This document shows, piece after piece, positions 1-11,299 of a stretch of 64,000 bases of DNA (the first letter of the stretch is position 1; each line of letters starts with the position of its first letter). The notes under the pieces were generated by a model, which was not told the origin of the DNA, did no database searches, and saw nothing but the letters and a program-made list of their open reading frames with translations. The stretch is from Epiperipatus broadwayi (lineage: Eukaryota > Onychophora > Udeonychophora > Euonychophora > Peripatidae). Both the position numbers and the translations under genes were made by a program. The DNA lies in NCBI GenBank assembly GCA_028023455.1, contig JAQFVV010000017.1, positions 6,728,098-6,792,097 of the forward strand, given 5' to 3'.

Positions 1-202
1 GAGATGATCTAGACCAACTGATAAGTGCTGGTTCAGCCAGAAATACATATATTGGAGATCATTTATCTTTTTCACATATATGTGGTCATGTGTATCAATT
101 GTATAAGATGGAATGGATGACTAAAGGAAGCTGAAAGTCTGGGTTCAAATCCCTTCTAGTTAATCTAGCTTAAAAATATATATTATACTTGTATTTAAAT
201 AT
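1..202 (+). mobile_element. SINE (family H) copy with decayed hammerhead motif
   Basis: This is a dispersed short repeat cut by the window edge. It recurs at about 21.2, 28.7, 46.8, 58.6 (minus) and 59.05 kb. A hammerhead-like head lies at 4-63. A Pol III box-B-like sequence (GGGTTCAAATCCC) sits near 143-155, and an AT-rich tail ends in TTGTATTTAAAT. In this copy the hammerhead core is CTGATAA instead of CTGATGA, so it should be inactive. Stem I (GATGATCT with AGATCATT, then CCAA with TTGG) and the GAAA box at 40-43 remain. Confidence 0.85.
4..63 (+). ncRNA. Hammerhead ribozyme-like motif (decayed) in SINE
   Basis: Stem I strand 4-17 ends in CCAA. Core CTGATAA is at 18-24, stem II with loop GTT at 25-39, GAAA at 40-43 and a short palindromic-type stem III at 43-50. 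TTGG at 52-55 and AGATCATT at 56-63 close stem I. The substitution of core G8 makes cleavage unlikely. Fold assigned by eye. Confidence 0.6.
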
Positions 203-1476
203 TAAATATCTCTTTTTAAAAAAAGAGAGAGAGAGAATTGAGGTTACTTAAATATATTTAAATATCAATGCAAGCATATTGTTTTGAATTCAAAACCTTG
301 GGCTTTTAGTTTTAATTTCGGGTTATTACTTTGATAATTAGAAAGGGATTAAAAATATCAGACAGATGCGGCGTAGCTGTTCTAGTTCCAGCTTTGAATC
401 CAAAGTTCTCATTGATAATGGGAAAACCAGAAAATGATCTTGGGATAGATATTAAATTTCCGATTGGTAAATATCACTTAATCAAAATTGTTTGTATAAA
501 AATAAAGGGAAAGTGGGTCTGCTCTTCTTTATAATGCATATAATATTGCTTTTAGTACGATCTACATGATAAACTCATTTGCCTTTGGTGTATAAAAATC
601 TTTGAAATGATTATTTATTGTTATTGAACACAGGTAATTGATTATAATACTGATTCATAAATGACAGGCATAAGTAAATAAAGTGCTAATAGACAGTAAA
701 GACCACTGTATCAGAAATCAAAGTCATACGTGAATTTGACATTTTTTTGATTACTGTAGTCAGTGTATTACTATAGTTGAGGCACATTTGGTTTGTATAG
801 AGATTTGAATAACCCAAGATTGTTTTTACCAAATTCACTTTCTAATAATTATTAATGCCTGTAATGGTCAATGTTCCATTACCATGAATTAATTTTTTTT
901 TTTTAATCACTCCAGAAGAGCATCATTTGTGGCATCGTTGGAGAAAGCTAATCATTTGTTCATTAACTTATTTAGACAATAGATTATGTTTGTCCCTTTC
1001 TTGAAATTAATCATCCTAGTTTGCTTGATTAATTTTGATTTTTATTAAATTACAGGATATATTAGTATGTCTCCAAAGTCAATCTTGCCCAAAATATCAA
1101 ATAATAGCATCCATCATATTCTTTTTTTTTAAGCCTTGTTCACAAATAGTATCCATATAAATTTTCAGCTTCTAAAGAAATTTAGATGATTGTGTAAATA
1201 AATTTGAACTTTTGCATGAGCATATTATTAAAAAGGGTAGTAACATTTTTCTTTATATTCTTTCCATCTGTTTGGTGACTGGTAATAAAAGAATGATTGA
1301 TATATTCAGTAAGCATTTTAATAAAAGCTTTCCTTTGCCTTTTTACATTTTTACTTTAATGTTGGACTTATAAATAACCCTCTAATTTATTAATAGTTTT
1401 AATGTAATTATCAAGAAATTAATATACACTGTTTCAAGTTATTTGTAACAATAATTATATATAATTTATTTTGCAG
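203..1476. other. Intron sequence upstream of first visible SRPK exon
   Basis: AT-rich intron ending in an acceptor (TTTTGCAG, AG at 1475-1476). A GA-rich run (gagagagaga) sits near 225-235. I see no other coding or repeat signal; the short open frame at 331-534 has no recognisable domain. Confidence 0.6.
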
Positions 1477-1791
1477 ATCTCAAAGACAGTTTTGACAAAT
1501 ATGATAGTATAAATGGCCTTCAATCTAAATCAATGACTAATCCAGATAATAAAGAATTAGAAATCAAGACAACAAAGCTGGACATTTCAAGGTCATGGTC
1601 GAGTAGTAGTGGTGGCCAAAGGCAGCAGTCTAAGTCTAGTGAACGGCAAAAACTGTGCAATGGCCACGACCAAGGTGACTCAAACATGAACAAACGGAAA
1701 AGCCAGTGTCAAGAATGTGAAAATGAAACAAATAATGAACAGCTGGATAATAAAGTGGGAGATTCACCTACCAAAGATAAAAATTTTTCAG
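1477..1791 (+). CDS. SRPK: SRPK-family kinase, spacer exon (first exon in window)
   Basis: This exon lies between an acceptor (TTGCAG, ending 1476) and a donor (GTGCGT, starting 1792). It opens with two bases of a split codon, reads open for 104 codons and ends with one base (G), which joins the AA of the exon at 26790 to give a Glu codon. The protein is hydrophilic and low in complexity: a Ser run (SRSWSSSSGG), Lys/Gln/Asn-rich stretches and DSPTKDKNF near the end. This fits the divergent spacer that splits the two lobes of SRPK kinases and holds them in the cytoplasm in characterised members. The ATG at 1533 is internal, not the start; the N-terminal exons lie outside the window. Assignment rests on phase and on the next exon, because spacers are poorly conserved. 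Confidence 0.88.
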
Positions 1792-2334
1792 GTGCGTTGA
1801 AAATGACTTTTTTTTATCATTCTCTAAATTCAAATTATTTTCATTCTTTAATATTTAGCTATGGCAAATTTTTCCTTTCAATAGTCATCCTTGTAATTTT
1901 TAGATTTCTTTTTTTTATTTGCATATGTATATGGTTATTGCTGTGAGCACAACGTTCATTTTTGTGTCTATCTTTTGAAATATTGTAGTTATCTTATTGA
2001 GAGAATCTTTGTATCAAGCCTGTATTCTCCCATTAAAATAAAAATCTTCCAAGTTTACACTTTTACTAAATAATCGGATGTCATTATATTATAAGTAAAT
2101 CTAATTTTGTTTTTATTGTGAGTCTATTCTTTTATATTTCACATTTTGAAAAATGAGATTAATTTAAAAATAGTAGTGGTTGGGAGGAGGAAATAGAAAA
2201 TATAATAAAACAATTATTTTGCTAATTATGTATAATGCCGGGTGCTCTCCGTAATATTTGCAGTAACTTTTTTTATTTATTGACGAAATAAAATTTGAAA
2301 TGTTTAAACTTGATATATATTTACAATAATTATT

Positions 2335-2580
2335 TTTTCAACAAATTAAAAATCCTTCTCCTTTTTCTTTTCAAAAACTTTATTTTCTTTTATCACTACT
2401 GAATATATTTATATAATACAAAACTACAACGTTTCAACTGTTTTTATCTTCATATAGTCATTTTTCAGTTGAAACGTTGGACTTTTATATTATATAAATA
2501 TATATGTTCAGTACTGATATAAGAAAATAAAGTTTTGAAAAGAAAAAGGAGAAAGATTTTTAATTTGTTGATATTATTGT
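2335..2580. repeat. Long palindrome (fold-back), about 110-bp arms
   Basis: The left arm (about 2335-2450, reading AATCCTTCTCCTTTTTC and onward) is repeated in reverse complement at about 2465-2575 (GAAAAAGGAGAAAGATTTTT). Only a short centre separates them. Both arms contain a GAAACGTT-type motif seen at the ends of Penelope-like elements. It would form a near-perfect intronic RNA hairpin. Confidence 0.85.
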
Positions 2581-3118
2581 AGAACATATATATTTTAAAA
2601 GAAAAAGTGATTGTACATTTGCTGTGTTATAATATATGATAATTATTTTTTGTATTGAGATAATAATTATTATTTTCTTGGTTTTCAAGTAATTTTTTTA
2701 ATATAATAAGTTTGTGTGTGTGAATGTTGTACATAAATAAATAACCCTGTTTTTATGTATATAAAATTCAGATAGATAATATTTTTGGAATATTTATGTG
2801 TTAGACTTTTATTTTTTTTAATAGTCATAAGGTTTACGTGCTAGATAAATAAGTAATTAGTTTTATTTAATATTACATCTAATACTGACTTGCAACAAAT
2901 TGTAAAAATTTCCCAAAGTAATTTATTAATATATAGTGAATGGAATTCAAGGTGAATGATTAAGTCCTGTAAGCTCTCATTTCTAAATGCTTAAGATTGA
3001 CCTATATATATAAATTTAAGTAAAGATCAGGTGGATTCATTCTTTTCAAAGATTCTATCTTGTGTTTAGAGTGAGAATATACCTCAGCTTTATAAATTCA
3101 TATAGCACATATGTTGGG

Positions 3119-3292
3119 CAAAACTCTCTCCATACAGTAGTGCCACTCAATGCAAGCCAGAATAATCAATGGATGCCCGAAGGTTTTTGATAAAATCCCT
3201 ATCTAGTGCCTACTCATCCAATATCCCAGACTAGTTTCTGGCTTGCGGTCTTCGACAGTGAGGAGCTTTGAGCAAGCATAGGAAATGATGAT
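3119..3292 (-). mobile_element. Retrozyme-like short repeat (family R) insertion with hammerhead
   Basis: Relative to the neighbouring duplicate unit this block is extra. It is flanked by TGTTGGG at 3112-3118 and 3299-3305. The match can be stretched to 13 bp with one mismatch (CACATATGTTGGG at 3106-3118). Other family R copies or pieces are at 4347-4870, 34940-35015, 37035-37105 (reverse), 44132-44570 and 61448-61490. The minus strand carries a hammerhead-like fold at 3222-3266 with CTGTCGA, GAAA and a GTC site. Confidence 0.7.
3222..3266 (-). ncRNA. Hammerhead ribozyme-like motif, minus strand
   Basis: Read on the minus strand: CTCCTCA, then core CTGTCGA (plus-strand 3252-3258), a short stem II, GAAA (3235-3238), palindromic ACTAGT for stem III, then C and TGGGA pairing back to CTCCTCA. 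Stem II is imperfect in this copy. Confidence 0.55.
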
Positions 3293-4346
3293 CACATCTG
3301 TTGGGGTGATTCCCTTATGATTCTTACAAACAAAACACAGTACCAGATAAATAAATAATTAGTTATATATATTTAATATTATATCTGATACTGATGTGCA
3401 GTAAATTGTAAAAAATTTTGCAAATGCCATTTATTAATATATAGTGAATGAAATTAAAAGTGATTGGTTAAGATCTTCACACCCTCATTTTTAATTGGTT
3501 TAGATTGGCCTATATATACAAATTTAGGTAAAAAAGATAAGGTGGATTCATAATCTTTATAAATTCATGTAGCATGTGTTGGGGTAATTCCCTTATGACT
3601 ATTATAAATAAAACATGGCACTAGATAAATAAATAATTAGTTATATATGTTTATTTTTTTATGTGGGTATACATTATATTTATGAATGAGAAGCAGTATG
3701 TAAATTTTGAACTAATATTTTGGCTTACGAATGTTGATATCAACAACAAAAAGAGACTTTTTATAATTTGATAATCATCACATGAAAAGTTTAATAGTAA
3801 ATTGAAAAATAATGGAATTTAAATATGATGTTTGATTGTTCTTTGCTAAGGGACTACATTAATTGTTAGTTCGATAAACATCTTATTTGTTTTGTTGAAA
3901 CCAAGAATTAGCAGTTACTGAAGTATTTCATAGAAAAAAATATGTTAATATATCTTGGAAATTGTAAAATTAAAAAAAAAAAAATTATAGATAAAAAATA
4001 TTGTGTCTCTTTAGTAAAAGAACTTTTGGATATTTTTTCATTGTTATGATTGTCACATAGTTGTCCTAAATTTGATGCCTTTTTTATGGCTGAAGTCAAA
4101 ACTTTGAAAATTATTGAAACTATGTTCGGGAGTGATTTTTTTGGTGAAAAATGCCAAAGAACTATTTATTGTAGAGATATTCTTGAAGAACCGGATGCAT
4201 GAATTATTCATTTTGTTAAAGAATTAATATGAAATTACTGCAAAAGAAGATGTTAATGATGTTGAACAAATCCTTTTTGACCTAATTAAATATGGAGATG
4301 AAAGGTTTGAATCTTAGAAACTTTTGCAAATGGTGCTAAATGTACC

Positions 4347-4870
4347 AAACTCCATACAGTAGTGCCACCAAGTGCAAGCCTTTATAATCAGTGGATGCAG
4401 GAAAGGTTTGTGCATAAAATCCCTATCTAGTGCTTACTCATCCAACATTCCCAGACTAGTTTCTAGCTTGTGGTTTTCATCAGTGAGGAGTCTTGTATTT
4501 GAGAGCACTGAACCTAGACCTTAGGATCTAATGCAACCCTCCAGAATGTTTCCAACCCAAGCTCATTCGCTTGTATAGTCATATAGATCTGAATTCAGTT
4601 CAACATCCATACATTTTGGTGTCTTTGGTTTTTCAAAAACCACAGTCATCATTATCCTATTGGCAGGATAGATATAAAACCATCATTACATCACATGATC
4701 CCCATTTCATATGCTTACACATGCTGTTAATAGGAGTACCAAACGCTCCATACAGTAGTTCCACCAAGTGCAAGCCTTTGTAATCAATGGATGCAGGAAG
4801 GTTTGTGCAGTTTGGTACTCTTATTAACATCATGTATAAGCATATGAAATGGTGATCATGTGATGTATTG
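4347..4870 (-). mobile_element. Family R repeat: tandem partial dimer with hammerhead
   Basis: A unit starts at about 4350 (CTCCATACAGTAGTGCCACC) and restarts at about 4747 with almost the same sequence, giving a period near 390 bp. The second unit is cut short. It is followed by an inverted piece (4811-4869) that mirrors 4686-4745. One hammerhead-like motif on the minus strand lies at 4446-4490. Tandem arrangement plus a hammerhead matches the organisation known for small non-coding retrozymes. There is no coding capacity. Confidence 0.75.
4446..4490 (-). ncRNA. Hammerhead ribozyme-like motif, minus strand
   Basis: Minus strand: CTCCTCA, CTGATGA (plus-strand 4477-4483), a weak stem II of about 13 nt, GAAA (4460-4463), palindromic ACTAGT, a GTC cleavage triplet, then TGGGAAT for stem I. 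Core boxes are intact; stem II has at least two mismatches. Confidence 0.6.
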
Positions 4871-5519
4871 ATCGTGCTAAATATCCGATTTACTTCATTC
4901 GGAGAGTTAAAGAATTTTAACCGGGTAACAAAAACTCAATTCAAATCTTTATGATATAATTGTTAAATAGTTGCTGACATAAAAAGCTTCTTGAAAGGAA
5001 GAATTATTTTCGATAAGCATTTAATACCATTTGTTTTATCATTATTAGCACATGTACTGTTCATTATAAAAAGTGCTCTCAGTTTTTAAACTTTAAAGTT
5101 TGAAATGATAACATTTAAATATTATATTATGATCAATAATCAATTCAACTATATTTTAGAAAATTATTTTATCATCATAGAGGTTTCTTGATTTTTATTT
5201 CCAAAAGTTATCAAGTATAAGATAAACGTTTTAATATGTACATCAAATTAGATTTATGATATTTTCAATTAAAAGCAGCAAACTATTGCAATACTTTTTT
5301 GGATTTCATTTTTGTATAGATATGTTGATATTTTTCTTATGGCTGAAAGAACATAAGACCTTAAAACTCATTATGAAAATTAAAAAACAAAATGAGAAAG
5401 AATTTCCATGAATAAATAATATGAGTAAGAAGAATAGAGTCATTAGCTGGGGAAATTGGTAATGAAGATATGGAAATGATTGATAATTTTTGCCATCTTG
5501 AGTAATTCACCCAATGACA

Positions 5520-6000
5520 AATTCTTTATAGGATCCATTTTAAGATAATATAAAATATATTTACTTTTACTGGCATTTAAAATTAATTATTTATTTATTG
5601 AGATATTTGTATTAAGTCTACCTTCATAAAGTTTTCAGAAACTGCCAAAATAACCAAAGCTATATCATCTGCAAAACAGAAGTTGTTAGAGTGAAAGGAA
5701 AGATTCAATAAATCATTAGTATAATATTGAAAAACAAAGGCCTGAATCCATAACTAATTATTTCAGAATCGCTCAAAATATTATTAATGTTAACAAACTG
5801 TATTCTATGGCTTAATAATGATTTAAAGCCTTCTGGCATATTATCTCATGCATCCAAATAATTTAGCAAATTATAAGAAATTAAACCACATGCTTTTCTT
5901 CAATCTAAATATATGGTAAGACCACTTCCGTAGATTTTCCTAGCAAAAAAGCAAATTGTTTATTTGATCACAAATTATATTTAGAAAAAAATAAAACAGT
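5520..6000 (-). pseudogene. LINE reverse transcriptase remnant
   Basis: Minus-strand translation gives FCFADDIALVI at about 5620-5680, the catalytic box of non-LTR reverse transcriptases. It is preceded by NDLLNLSFHSNN and, further upstream, by LGKSTEVVL and YLD-RKAC-LISYNLL (motif A region), in shifting frames with stops. The order matches a Jockey/CR1-like LINE. It is broken by frameshifts and cannot be functional; the clade is uncertain. Confidence 0.75.
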
Positions 6001-8599
6001 CCTATTTTTAAAACATATTTCCAAAATCTAGGATAAGTATATATAAAATTTGGAATTTGTCTATAGTTTTTTAAACGTTTTTTATTTTCCTTTTGTTATA
6101 AATAAGCGTAACTACTGAAGATTTTAAACAATCTGGAAATAGTCTTGAATATACAGAAAAGTTAAACAAAAAATGAAATATTGACAATAGAATGGAAATA
6201 TTATCAGTCACAATTTTGATAGACATATTCAAATCAACATATATCTTATGCCTGATTTTATATAGAAATTTGAAGATGGTTTCTTACACATTCCTAAAAG
6301 CAAGAGTTTATGATAGATTTACTATAGTCAAAAACATATTGAGTTCTAGAATCGTTAGAAAAATGTTTCATTAATTGTATCATACTATGTATAAGATAAT
6401 TTATTAATGTCCAATAAAATATCAAGGGATACTTCATTAATCTTTATTCTTGAAAACTAAAAACTTGTTAAAAAAATTATACTCATTAACAACGATGAAA
6501 ACTTACCTAATTTATTTGATTTTATTAAGGAATTAATTTGATCTGAATAAAAGAGCTTCGGTTTGTTTTTTCTGTTTTATTTTAGATATTTATTCATTGG
6601 TAATCCAATCATTTTTCATGCTTACCCTTTTTAATATGATAAACTTATTTAATCTTAGCTTTTAAAGTTGTTAATCTTGTGTTAAGATTTGTAGAGGTCC
6701 CTACTGTCGCATCTAGGCGCGTAGTCTTAAGGTTATAGCCTTAATATATATTACTTAATCTTGTCAACAAAAACTGAAAAGGCCACATGGATATTATCTC
6801 TTAAGATTTGTCGATTTAGTCATGTAGATTAATTAAGGAATACAATTTCTTAAGAGATTATATTCTAATAGTAATAGTTTAATTACAATTTCTATGCAAT
6901 TTGTAATTGAAAGCTATTTAGCATAGAACTGCAGAAGTAATTTTTCCATAAATATCTATATTTAAATCATCAGTAAGAATGACAAATTTATCATTTAAAC
7001 AAAAGAATAAATGTTTCAAGATGAGCCATTAAAAATATCAATTGAATGTTGGCCTGTAAAGCAACTAGTATTAATTTGTCAGACTCAGGGCAACTAAATT
7101 TAAAATAATGCATTCAACTACATCAAGGTGTATATCGCTAAAAGTTGCTTTAAAATCTGATTTAAAATAAACTAAAACTCCACTTGAGTTACTGTTTATT
7201 TTAAAGTGAATAATAGAAGCCTATTCTTCTAATTTATAAACATCGAAGATAAAATCATTATATCAAATAAACAATTAAATTAATGCAAATGTACCAATAA
7301 TTCATCAAACTGTTTTCTCATATGTATATTTATATGAAAACTAAAATTTTCATGAACACAGTTATATCGTAAGAGTTATTATACAAAAATAGTATACAAC
7401 ATATATAAAAAAAATTTTTTCTGTATAAAAGTAACAAATTGTCATAGGAATGGACCATTTATAATATAGAAAATTATTACTTGGAAATTCTTTTAAGTAA
7501 AATTACTTGCAAAACTAAATTTTTGCAATTTAAGATGAATTTATTTGTTCTCAGTGTATTCCAACATATATTTTCCTAAGATATATCACTTATATCATAA
7601 TCAAAATTGATATAAAACTGGCTTAAAGTTTTTATTTTAAGCACGACAGACCAACATCTTTTAAAAATAAGTTATAATAGATTCATTATTCAACTGTATA
7701 CTTGTACACTCTTTATATAGTTTTCCGTTTGATAAATTTGTTTTTAACTGAACCTAAATGGCAATTTTTAAAGGTGTATTGGCTTCTTTTTCTATAAGCA
7801 TAAAATTCTTTTCCAAGTTTTTTAAATTTTTTTTTTTTGTTAAGAATAGAAATGAGTTTGTAGTTAATAATCAGATGTGAAGATATTAAACCTCACTTAA
7901 GGGGAATGTGCAAATGCAATCCTCAGAGAATCCTCACTGCAGTCCTGAAATCAGCTATTTAAGGGAGAATTGTTTCTCTTTTTTTGTTAGTTATTGATTC
8001 CAAAAGTTATGATGTCAGTTTGGTCACATGACAATGATCGTTAGCATTTAGATCAGGTGTATCGGATTGTACGAAATATTGCCTCATTAGTACTGTTCTA
8101 ATAGTATAGGTGGATCTATGGTCTGTGTATATATATAATGTAGTTGATAGTGAAGAAAAAAATGATTCAATCTGAGCTTTAATTAAGTGAAGATCAGTCT
8201 ATGTAAGTTCAATTGATTCTATTTCAATACTTAATGTATACATTAAAAATAAATTGTGACACAACATAATTTATAAATCAGAAAAACCTCTTTATATGCA
8301 ATAAATTTTTTTCTAATCCTATATCAGTACATGGATCTCTTAGTGTAGAAAAGAATACGTAGTTTTCTTTCATTTATTATATTAAATTTGTATCTGTTAA
8401 TGAATCATTTAGTAGCTCTTTGCATTTCGGTGTGATCTCATATAATCCCTTCTTTTAAGCAGTTAGAAACAATGGGCCTAATATTTTTTCTTGTGGAAGC
8501 ACTGTTATGCTTTTGTGAAAACTAGATTTGATTTTGTTCTTACATATCAAAAAAGAATATTTAGTAAATATTTAGCAAACCATCCAATTAAATGAGAAC

Positions 8600-9300
8600 T
8601 AATTTGTAATATTTTAAGCTTATAGAGAAGCATTATGGTTTCACTCTATCAAATGCTTGCCTTATATCAAAATAGAAATCAAGTTATGATCGTGTGTAGT
8701 TTGTGCAATGTGATCAGGTACACCCATTAAATTAGTATCAATAGACGTATCTAGTAAAAAATCATACTTAAAAGTTAGGCAGTACTTTACCCGCATCAAA
8801 AATGATATTATAGAAACATCTTCCATAAATTTTAGCAAAAGTTGAAACTAAAAATAGGCTTATAGTTTCCAGTCCTTTAATATCCTTCTTTAAAAATGCA
8901 TTCTTTAATTGATTAATTAATAATATAAAATAATGGAGCAACCAAATAATTAGCACATTTCTTTAAAAATTAATGTAAGGATTGATTTAAGTTTTATAGT
9001 CACATTAACCATCTATTCACTATCTGGATTATTGTTAATAAAAATAGTGTCAGAACTATTTGAATTAATATTAGAGAAATGCGAAAATCATTAATTTAAG
9101 GAACACCGGATGAGGATTATATCTAATTTTTGTTTCTAGTAATTCACACAAATTTGATATAATTCCAGAATGCTTGCGGATTATATTTAAAGCATCTCTC
9201 CGAATTATATTATTGTCGTAATTTGTCTTCATAAGTAGCAGTTATTATCAAAATTTATTCCATTTCTTTATGAGATTCTCTATTTATAATTGTTTTATCT
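8600..9300 (-). pseudogene. LINE remnant, N-terminal reverse transcriptase region
   Basis: On the minus strand a fragment at about 9160-9210 reads NPQAFWNYIKF, typical of the linker before the reverse transcriptase of CR1/Jockey-type LINEs. At about 8640-8700 another reads FDIRQAFDRVKP, the motif A region. The order along the minus strand is correct. Frames shift and stops are frequent. Confidence 0.6.
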
Positions 9301-9680
9301 GTAATTTGTGTAGTAGTGGTCACAATAGTAGCAGCAGTAATAATAATAATAAATAATAATTCCTTTTATTTGCACATTCTATAGATTAATATCTACAGGT
9401 AGATGGTATAAGAAATTAAATATTATAATATAATGTTATATAATTTTTTACTTACAGCCATCTTAAAATAAGGCTTATTGTTTAATTGAAAAATTCATAT
9501 ATTTCTTGTTAATTTATTAAAATTGATAGCAGAATCATAGAAGTTTTAAAAGTCTCATTCTTATGTTATAGTATAAAAATAATTAATTAATACTTGTGTT
9601 TTTGTATTTCTCTAATGTATTGCGTGTGAAACTAATGTTATACAATACATCACATCATTCTCAACTGATATTGAAGTAGA

Positions 9681-10100
9681 ATAATCCATAACATTAATCT
9701 TTTTTTATATTAATATAATATAATCCATTAAGTTGACCTAATACTAATGTAAAATAATCCATCACATTAATCTTTTCTGATATTAACATAATATAATCCA
9801 TTACGGTGGCCTAATATGAACGTAAAATAATCCATCACATTAATCTTTTCTGATATTAATATAATCCGTTATGGTGACCTAATATGAATGTAAAATAATC
9901 CATTACATTAATCTTTTCTAATATTAATATAATATAATTCGTTAAGATGTAAAATAATCCATCACATTAATCTTTTCTGATATTAGTATAATATAATCTG
10001 TTAAGGTGACCGAATACTAATGTAAAATAATCCATCACATTAATCTCATTTGATACTAGTATACTATAATCTTAATCTCTCCTGATACAAATTACTCTTT
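9681..10100. repeat. Minisatellite, about 73-bp period, six units
   Basis: ATAATCC-type unit starts occur at 9681, 9754, 9827, 9895, 9954 and 10027, giving spacings of 73, 73, 68, 59 and 73 bp. Each unit contains CATTAATCTTTTCTGATATT and a TAATATAATATAATCC-like stretch. The array is interrupted by the fold-back at 10131-10384 and related sequence resumes at about 10385-10490. Confidence 0.9.
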
Positions 10101-10130
10101 CTTATTGCATTGCCAAATGTATACCATACA

Positions 10131-10384
10131 ATACTAAATTATCCATGCATTTTACAACTGTTACACAATGCTTTATTTACCACCCTCTTTTACAGTTTAC
10201 AGTTTTGATTGCGCCAGCAATCTTCTTCAGAACTCATATCTCCTAAACTCTTATATCTTTTAATTTCAACTTCTTAGGAGGTATAACAGTTTTGAAGAAG
10301 ATTGCTGGGGCAATCGAAACTGTAAAAGAGGGTGGTAAATAAAGCATTGTGTAACAGTAGTAAAGTGCATGGATGATTTAGTAT
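10131..10384. mobile_element. Fold-back element with Penelope-type hammerhead-like arms
   Basis: Arms of about 110-120 bp (10131-10253 and 10274-10384) are near-perfect reverse complements, from ATACTAAATTATCCATGC at the left edge to the mirror at the right. In each arm, read outward, TGAAGA is followed by stem GATTGC, loop TGGC or TGGG, GCAATC, then (G)AAAC. In the plus arm GATTGC is 10300-10305, GCAATC 10310-10315 and GAAA 10316-10319. This resembles the hammerhead-like terminal motif of Penelope-like elements, with one extra base before stem II. Confidence 0.7.
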
Positions 10385-10878
10385 TATAACCTCTCCTGAT
10401 ACTAATGGAAGATAATCCATTACACCAATCTCAGCTGATATTAATATAAGATAATTAGTCTCATCTGTCATATCAATCTCATTTGATGTTTTTTTTTTTA
10501 AAAAAAATAAATAAATATTGTAACTGTCATTCTTTTTACACAAAAAATTGTCATAATATGGTAATTGTTCTGCCTGAAGATAATGGTCAAATTTTTTTAT
10601 AAACTCTCTGTGGCTAATAATATTAAAGTTTCATATAACAGATAGATAATTTAAAATTGATAAAAATAAGTGTATTAAATAAATAAATAAAATGAAGTAG
10701 CTATTCCAAAATTATTTCAATGTAAATATTACTCCCATGATTTTATATCTTCTGGAAGACAGTATTTTGGACATGGGTCATAAATGATTCCTTGCTACTA
10801 AGCACTATTTCCAAATTTTTATCATTATTTTTTTCTAGTATAGACTTTGAATTTAAGATATAATTATCTGTAATAGAA

Positions 10879-11110
10879 TTATTTTTTAAAAAATACTATT
10901 ATACAACCTTTTTCAATGTTGATCACCATGTTATTAAATTTACACACTGCATGAGACCTGTTAATATCACTTTGCAAGTTTTTTTTATAATCTTCAAAAT
11001 TCATCATTGTTTTATACAGGTTTTTATCATCAGCAAAGTAGAGAATATTGCTTTTCAGGCAGCATTGATTCAAATCAGAAGAATATATTGAGAACATCAT
11101 TGACTTCAGA
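10879..11110 (-). pseudogene. LINE reverse transcriptase fragment
   Basis: A 73-codon minus-strand frame contains FSIYSSDLNQCCLKSN, then ILYFADDKNLYK and LQSDINRS. This matches the FADD catalytic box and following region of Jockey/CR1-like reverse transcriptases. It is an isolated fragment; flanking sequence has no continuous frame. Confidence 0.7.
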
Positions 11111-11299
11111 ATACTGTCTGATGAATTCCATTATTATTAAAATAAGCATGATACTTTATCATTATGGAAACATGGTAGTATCTAATAAAATAAAGCAATA
11201 TGATTCAACTTAGTTGGTGGGGTTAATGCTGTTAAAGGCCTTATTCAAATTAAAAATATATTACATCCAATTGCTGGTTTTTGCCACTACAAGAGATGA

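Larger units (their letters stand above)
2838..3660. repeat. Tandem duplication (about 280-bp unit), first unit interrupted
   Basis: Units begin at about 2838, 3341 and 3618, each with CTAGATAAATAAGTAATTAG or a close variant. The second unit is about 277 bp. The first is longer by about 180 bp because it carries the insertion at 3119-3292. The third is partial. Confidence 0.8.

Noticed and set aside
331-534. 67-codon open frame upstream of the first exon
   Set aside because: No recognisable domain or splice signals in register, and the composition is ordinary for AT-rich intron; probably chance.
1533-1946. Open frame starting at an ATG inside the spacer exon as a separate gene
   Set aside because: It is exon 1477-1791 read into the intron; an acceptor, a donor and phase agreement with 26790 show the ATG is internal.
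7915-7965. TCCTCACTG followed by GAAATCAGC, resembling a hammerhead
   Set aside because: No stem II can form between the two boxes and the first core box is incomplete, so it is not supported.
9681-10100. CRISPR-like array
   Set aside because: Units vary in length and the whole unit repeats without unique spacers, in animal DNA; it is a minisatellite.
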